Of a stretch of 64,000 nt of DNA, positions 60,342 to 64,000 are shown piece by piece. Source of the DNA: Mesostigma viride (taxonomy: Eukaryota; Streptophyta; Mesostigmatophyceae; Mesostigmatales; Mesostigmataceae); contig RPFO01000127.1 of the NCBI GenBank assembly GCA_009746045.1, positions 126,001 to 190,000 on the forward strand. The letters run 5' to 3'. The position numbers and the translations under genes were made by a program. Positions within the stretch are counted from its first letter, which is position 1. The number at the start of each line of letters is the position of its first letter. The notes below the pieces were generated by a model. That model did no database searches and had not been told where the DNA came from. It worked only from the letters and a program-made list of their open reading frames with translations.

Positions 60342-60838
60342 CCGGCTGGTCGAAGTTCTTGACTATGACGTTGTGGCTGCGCTGGGTGCGGTCGGCCTCC
60401 TCGCGGAGGTCGAGGGCTTGTTGTTTAAGCTGTGCTGCGATGGTGGAGGTGGTGGAGGTGGCGTGGTGCTTGAGCAGGTCCGCCCATGTCTGGGTGGGAG
60501 GGGCGTCGCCGCTGGGGCCAGCGGAGGCCGGCTGGGCAGCAATATCCTTCACCGACTGGGCGGTGATGCCGGCGGTGTTCTGCATGCACTCGATTGCGAT
60601 GGCGGTGTCCTGGAGACGCTGGTCGATGGCGAGGAACTGGGCTTTGATGTTGGCGACCGGTGGAGGTGGAGGTGGCAGTGGAGGTGGAGGCGAGGAGGGT
60701 GGAGGTGGAGGTGACGGTGGTGGAAATGTGAGGGAGCTCAGCAGCCAGCGTGCCGCCCATTGCCGCACATCTGTGGCAAGGGGGGTCACGTGCTGCTGGA
60801 AGGCTTCCGTGATGATGGAGCGGTATGTGGCTGCGAGC
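60342..60838 (-). CDS. LINE ORF1 N-terminal part (unit 3)
   Basis: About 165 residues: ITEAFQQHVTPLATDV, a long Pro/Ser run, then NIKAQFLAIDQRLQDTAIAI and ECMQNTAGITAQSVKDIAAQ (heptad-like, probable coiled coil), TWADLLKHHATSTTSTIAAQ, and ADRTQRSHNVIVKNFDQPAG, where the RRM-like domain of ORF1 should begin; the insertion at 60336 follows. Together with 59690-59361 this makes an ORF1-like protein with coiled coil, RRM-like start and C-terminal domain. No EN/RT ORF from the same family lies beside it. Confidence 0.6.
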
Positions 60839-61190
60839 AAGATGTCCTACGAATGCTATCCTACGCTGCCTAAACTCGTCCGTAATGGGAGGCATATTCT
60901 TATACAAAGACTCTAATGTGGAAAACCCTACATTCAGGACCTGTCGAAGCATCCTGTAAACCGTGCCGTCCAGCCGGGCCGGCGGCCAGCGTTTCCGTGA
61001 GCGTCCATGCCTCGGCGCCATAGGTGAGCACCGTGAGGACCAGGACCTTGAGAGCACTCACTTGCGGTCCTCGCCCAGGTCCTTCGATCCAGTGCCAGTA
61101 GGGGTTGAGCGAACGAACGGAGCCTGGCTCAGGCCAGGCCGATGCGGGTGGCCACATGTATCGTCGGCGGTGTCGGGGAGCTAGCATGCT
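60839..61190 (-). pseudogene. LINE RT C-terminal fragment fused to ORF1 unit
   Basis: The minus strand reads ALKVLVLTVLTYGAEAWTLT, then TVYRMLRQVLNVGFS and ITDEFRQRRIAFVGHLA, nearly identical to 55880-56110. At about 60838 it switches into ORF1 sequence without a recognisable boundary. Frameshifts are present. Confidence 0.75.
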
Positions 61191-61244
61191 CCCCAGCAGT
61201 ACCCTAGCTATTGCCTAGCTAGCCACAATCATCTTCCACCCCAT

Positions 61245-61428
61245 GTCCGCACCTTCGCTGCTGGAATACATGGGCGTGCAGGTGCACCTTTTACACCTTG
61301 AGTAGGTGGCTGTTCACCTCCCCCACCTGCAGGTTGTAGCCCAGAATGTATTTAAAACCATAGGCTCCCGGCCATCTGTTGCGTAGACTCCCAACGGAGT
61401 TATTTTTTAAATTAATTAGTTAATGCAA
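61245..61428 (+). repeat. 3' end of ORF1-only LINE family, plus orientation
   Basis: Contains GTAGCCCAGAATGTATTTAA and ends ACTCCCAACGGAGT followed by TTAAATTAATTAGTTAA. It is the same end as at 26640-26890, more diverged. Confidence 0.65.
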
Positions 61429-61944
61429 TACCTTCGCATGGGAATGCAATTCCATCGCATGGGAAGCTGCGCGCGGCATGCAAAACTTTCCACTGCTGCG
61501 TGTCTGCTCTGGCACCGAGCAAGTTAACTGTTTCCCAACGTTTTTTTTTTTTCAGAATAAATTTTCCTTCCGTCAATGACGATTGAACAAGCAATATCCG
61601 GTACCAAATGGCTCTGTAGTCTGTAAGATAAAATTTCACGCTACCATAGCCTGCACATTGCAAAATGCACTCAACAGTTACCCCGCGCACCGATTTTCGT
61701 CAATTTCGCTCGGGAATTACAGTGCACACTTTGGTGCGGCTCCGTACTGCTGTGTCATGTAATCGTTGCAAAGGAGACTCACAGCCCAGGCTTCTTGGGG
61801 GCAAAAACGCTTATTATTTACAATGAAGTCCTGCTCCCCATTAACATGGGACCTGTCTCAACCAGTCCACTAATGCTGGCCCTTGCAGGTTCTTACTTGG
61901 GGGTGGTCTCATTTTTCCCTGCGTCAGAAAGAGCTATGCCCCCT
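61429..61944. other. 3' flank of the desaturase gene
   Basis: No gene seen. A run of T near 61540 and AT-rich sequence; it may include the 3' UTR of the minus-strand desaturase. Confidence 0.5.
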
Positions 61945-64000
61945 CTACTTCTTGTCTGCCTGGTAGAAGACGACATCGCCGGTATCTGAGACGAACCTGT
62001 CTGTCTTGAAGCTGTTCAGGAGGTGGCGGAAGAGATGGGTAGGGAACCAGCCCGACTTCTCAGGCTCGCGGTAATACTTGCCCATGACAGGCTTGACAGC
62101 CTCCGTCGCGGCGATCAGGTTGTAGTGGGGGATCTGCGGGAACAGGTGGTGCACCACGTGGGTCCCGATGTCGTGATGGATGTTGTTGAAGACACCGTAG
62201 TCACGGTCGATCGTGGACAGCCCTCCGCGCATGTAGTTCCACTCCTCCCCACGGTACCAGGGCACCTTCTCGTCGTACCCATGATGGTGCAGGTACGTGA
62301 CCACGTCCAGCCATATGACGTTGATCCAGTAGGGCATGAAGTACAGCTTGAACATCATCATGGGTCCCAGGTAGTAGGTGAGCCCACCGAGGATGGCGAG
62401 CATCCCGAAATAGCAGGCGGTGGAAGTGAGCACGTCGGTGCGCTCTGATGGCACGAACAGGTCCGAGCTGGGATCAAAATGGGAGCCCGTCTTGCCCGGG
62501 CTGCGAGACCACAGGTAGAATGGGTACGCGAACATGGCCCACGGCAGCGTGAAGCGTCCGACTTTGCCGAACGAATCCAGCTTCTTGTAATGGGACTCCG
62601 TCAGCTGCATGCACCGCAAAAGAGAAAGGAGTGCAACATAAAGGATCAGGTAGTGTACAAGAGCCAGCACAGAAATGTATTCAAGTATTTAGGTATCCAA
62701 TGTTCCACCGAGGTGAGAGACCAAAAAGAGTGCAGATAGGAGGGACAAGGCTGCTATGAGCCTTGTGATATCGTACATTATTTTAAAGATCTAAAACTCC
62801 CTAAATTTCAGAAACTAGTTTAGATCACTTTCACCTTGCACCCTAGTAAGGCGCTAATTCAAATCATAGATTGCCTTAAACAAAGATACAAACTATGATA
62901 ACTGGAAGAGTAAAACAATATTTAGCACCGTAAACAATACAAATACTCACGATCCGATTTCTGCTTTAGGTACTTCTGTTCTATAAATGGAGTTCTGGTA
63001 ACCATTAATATTAGACTCCAATTAAAGCTTTATTAAAATCCAATGAGCAATTTAAGTGAAAAACGGAACCAAAAGTCTGCGAGAAAAAAATGGAGCAGAC
63101 ATTTGTCGAAAGTATTTTCAGTCATAGCTCAATACTCATAATGCGGGAAGTAAATTTGATATACAGCTTTGAATCAGAAAAAAACATATTGCACAGAAAT
63201 AAAAAATGCAACAAACGCTACGAATAAAAACAACTAAAATATGTTAGCAAGCACAGCAGAAAGAGGTGGACGTACCGGGTGCCATGACTCATCATTCTCC
63301 ACATGGCCGTGGTTTTGGTGATGGGTACGGTGGCTGACTCGCCAGCCGTGGTACGGGACCAGGATGGAGGAGTGCGTGAGATGGCCGACCAGGTCGTTCA
63401 GAAACTTGCTGTTCGAAAAGCTTTGATGACCGCTGCATCGCGTTTACAAACGACGAAATAAAAACAAAGCGATTTGTAAGGATTAGAGAATGCACATTTT
63501 TTAAACTTCTACACTGAAGTCAAAACAATCAAAGGAAGGAAGGGATTCAGACAAACATCGTTTAATACTAATTGAAATGAAGTTTTATGATTCCATCAAA
63601 CAAACTTACCAGTCGTGACCGACCACGAACAGGGCCCAGAACATGGTGCCCTGGGCAAACCAGTAAGCAGGCCACAGCCACCAGGAGTTTACGGAGGCGG
63701 CCACGGCGGCAAGCCCGAAGACAATGGCAACGTCTCTGAATACGTAACTCATCGACTTGAATGTATCTTTTTGCCAGCATTCTGCCGGGATGGCATTGCG
63801 AATGTCCTGGAGAGAGAAAGGGGGCCTTGCTGAAGCGTCGAAAATTTCCTCGAACCTGGCTTGGGATAGCTCGTCATTGCCCGTGTTTTCCTCTTCCATA
63901 GGCGGTGCGGTTGCCACCATTGCTGTCACAGACCTCCCATTGGTTGGGCGCGTCAAAGACAGGGTCGACTTGCTGTCGGAACGAAGGGTGCATGAAGAAG
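61945..64000 (-). CDS. FAD7: Plastid-type omega-3 fatty acid desaturase, 5' end outside window
   Basis: Three minus-strand exons: 64000-63610 (continuing off the edge), 63432-63276 and 62604-61945 (stop TAG at 61947-61945). Introns have GT-AG ends and the phases agree (TG|C restores Cys). The enzyme inserts the omega-3 double bond into membrane-lipid 16:2/18:2 chains, using ferredoxin in plastids. The three His boxes are all present: HDCGH across exons 1 and 2, HRTHH in exon 2 ([15 protein letters not shown]), and HVVHH in exon 3 ([20 protein letters not shown]). Family words [17 protein letters not shown]-like (here [19 protein letters not shown]), [20 protein letters not shown] and ESWHP also match. 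The N-terminal region before [16 protein letters not shown] is Ser/Thr-rich ([20 protein letters not shown]), like part of a chloroplast transit peptide. The lack of an ER retention signal agrees. The gene is free of TE insertions. Confidence 0.93.
62605..63275 (-). other. FAD7: Intron 2 of the desaturase gene
   Basis: 671 bases, AT-rich, GTACGT donor and TGCATGCAG acceptor. No inserted element recognised. Confidence 0.85.

Larger units (their letters stand above)
54056..60838 (-). mobile_element. ORF1-only LINE unit 3, multiply interrupted
   Basis: The 3' tail is TTAATTAATTAATTAATT at 54056-54075, followed by the family 3' UTR with CTCCGTTGGGAG. Insertions are at 54319-55211, 55384-56593, 56939-59298 and 59751-60336. 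ORF1 is best preserved here: C-terminal part at 59361-59690, N-terminal part at 60342-60838. At 60838 it abuts an unrelated LINE RT fragment. Confidence 0.65.

Noticed and set aside
62023-62448. Plus-strand ORF of 141 residues
   Set aside because: It is antisense to exon 3 of the omega-3 desaturase.
1-64000. CRISPR arrays, bacterial operons or ribosome-binding sites
   Set aside because: Repeats found are TE or microsatellite repeats, and the genes have spliceosomal introns; the DNA is eukaryotic.

Overview
This is nuclear DNA from a eukaryote, most likely a green alga. The right edge carries an intron-containing plastid-type omega-3 fatty acid desaturase. The middle carries a five-or-more-exon gene for WASHC3/CCDC53, a subunit of the endosomal actin-nucleating WASH complex. 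Everything else that can be identified is transposable-element DNA. The presence of WASHC3 in a plastid-bearing lineage would suit a phagotrophic prasinophyte such as Cymbomonas or Pyramimonas, but that is inference; the species cannot be read from the sequence.

Layout. 1-3816: an indel-ridden copy of a chromovirus (Ty3/gypsy with chromodomain) pol-gag region, joined abruptly to a second, better-preserved chromovirus. 3817-16639: the second chromovirus, minus strand, with a 585-bp 5' LTR, a small ORF carrying an RNase H1/caulimovirus-type hybrid-binding domain, gag split by a hAT transposon, a frameshifted pol (PR-RT-RH-IN-chromodomain) and a long extra ORF between pol and the 3' LTR. 16640-19302: no confident gene apart from a possible first exon of WASHC3. 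19303-23101: WASHC3, plus strand. 23270-27770: non-LTR retroelement fragments and SINE-like insertions.

27770-49535: one nested stack. An ORF1-only LINE unit contains a LINE 3' end (LINE-C), which contains a 5'-truncated LINE (LINE-A). LINE-A contains three insertions: a 653-bp hAT-like MITE, a 2.97-kb TIR element, and a 10.7-kb LTR retrotransposon. The LTR element itself contains a 1.7-kb TIR element and a 1,256-bp palindromic foldback. Most boundaries are fixed by target-site duplications visible in the sequence. 49545-60838: two more ORF1-only LINE units, interrupted by hAT elements, LINE fragments and smaller insertions. 61245-61944: a LINE 3' end and 3' flank. 61945-64000: omega-3 desaturase, minus strand, running off the window edge.

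How the parts relate. The two cellular genes are unrelated single genes. The elements are not random debris: several retroposon families share one 3'-terminal hairpin followed by TTAATTAA repeats, which suggests one reverse-transcription machinery serving several LINE and SINE-like families. The two full LTR elements are the most novel objects. The chromovirus has extra ORFs on both sides of gag-pol. The copia-related element appears to have the order gag-IN-PR-RT-RH, non-TG/CA termini and no room for an ordinary leader.
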